Assembly: GCA_030616935.1 (NCBI GenBank) | Contig: JAUWWJ010000083.1 | Location: 1 to 6,928 of the forward strand | Origin: Planctomycetaceae bacterium | GTDB lineage: Bacteria > Planctomycetota > Planctomycetia > Pirellulales > UBA1268 | Reading direction: 5' to 3' | DNA: 6,928 bases | Shown here: piece by piece, positions 6,765 through 6,928 of the stretch | Layout: each line of letters starts with the position of its first letter | How positions within the stretch are numbered: position 1 is the first letter of the stretch | The notes under the pieces: model-generated | Told to the model about the DNA's origin: nothing | Database searches by the model: none | What the model saw: only the letters and a program-made list of their open reading frames with translations | Position numbers and translations under genes: made by a program

Positions 6765-6928
6765 GAGAGAGGATTCTCCTCTGACCACTGACTTGCAGAC
6801 ACAATATCCATCACTTGAGTTGCGCTGCCTCCAACAAGAAGAGTGCCCAAGAGACCTCTTTTCTTTGCTGCCTTCTCAAGCGGGCCATGGCCTATTTCAA
6901 CGTCAATAATTCTTCGAACGGCAATCGC
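6761..6928 (-). CDS. cheA: C-terminal end of a CheA-type histidine kinase (partial, 5' part beyond the window)
   Basis: The reverse strand from the right edge is open for 55 codons to a TGA at 6761-6763. The peptide begins AIAVRRIIDVEIG, then KKRGLLGTLLVGGSATQVMDIVSASQ. This matches the closing strands of the CheW-like P5 domain of CheA, where an [IV]V-x-x-I[IL]D[IV] strand is followed by G[LIV]LG, a small loop and [LIV][LMIV]D[LIV]. The stop overlaps the cheW start by four bases (ATGA), the usual signature of translational coupling. Position directly upstream of cheW also fits cheA. The kinase, dimerisation and phosphotransfer domains lie outside the window and cannot be checked. Another CheW-domain protein is the alternative. 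Confidence 0.75.
   Translation of the reverse strand, partial: AIAVRRIIDVEIGHGPLEKAAKKRGLLGTLLVGGSATQVMDIVSASQWSEENPLS
6768..6782 (-). promoter_or_regulatory. cheW ribosome binding site inside a small hairpin
   Basis: On the minus strand AGAGGAG (6776-6782) is the clearest Shine-Dalgarno in the window, 11 nt before the cheW ATG at 6764. It lies inside a perfect dyad, AGAGGA-GAA-TCCTCT (6768-6782), within the last codons of cheA. A ribosome finishing cheA would melt this hairpin, which fits translational coupling of cheW to cheA. The function is inferred from position. Confidence 0.5.

Overview
The window carries most of a bacterial chemosensory gene cluster on the minus strand. On the plus strand, facing it tail to tail, is a response-regulator phosphatase gene. 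In transcription order the minus-strand genes are: the 3' end of a cheA-like histidine kinase (running off the right edge), cheW, a transmembrane methyl-accepting chemoreceptor, a double-receiver cheB methylesterase, and cheR methyltransferase. The plus-strand gene (145-1548) encodes a receiver domain joined through a coiled coil to a SpoIIE/PP2C-type phosphatase. All five complete genes and the cheA tail fit known families. There are no tRNA or rRNA genes, insertion sequences or CRISPR arrays.

Organism: base composition looks moderate (mid-40s % G+C by eye, not computed). The REC-coiled coil-SpoIIE phosphatase, the receptor signalling domain and the cheA-W-mcp-B-R gene set resemble proteins I associate with Planctomycetota and other environmental Gram-negative lineages. 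This is an impression from family resemblance, not a placement. Shine-Dalgarno motifs are weak or absent in front of most genes; cheW is the exception.

Layout: 1-144 is non-coding upstream sequence for the phosphatase gene. The phosphatase gene and cheR share their last 6 bp through the palindrome TCATGA, so no intergenic terminator is possible there. cheR follows cheB after 49 nt. Between mcp and cheB lie 125 nt containing an intrinsic terminator on the minus strand, five CTAG tetramers, a 9-bp direct repeat and competing inverted repeats. mcp follows cheW after 41 nt. cheW overlaps the cheA tail by an ATGA stop/start.

How the genes fit together: the receptor, CheW and CheA would form the sensory array, and CheR and CheB would set receptor methylation. 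No stand-alone cheY is visible. The candidate phospho-acceptors are the second receiver of CheB and the receiver of the phosphatase. The phosphatase could pass the signal to an anti-anti-sigma (STAS) protein, giving a regulatory rather than flagellar output; this is inference.

The points most worth a second look are the CheB first receiver, whose phospho-accepting Asp is replaced by Asn, the terminator and structured leader in front of cheB, the lack of a HAMP domain in the receptor, and the convergent phosphatase gene as a possible output.
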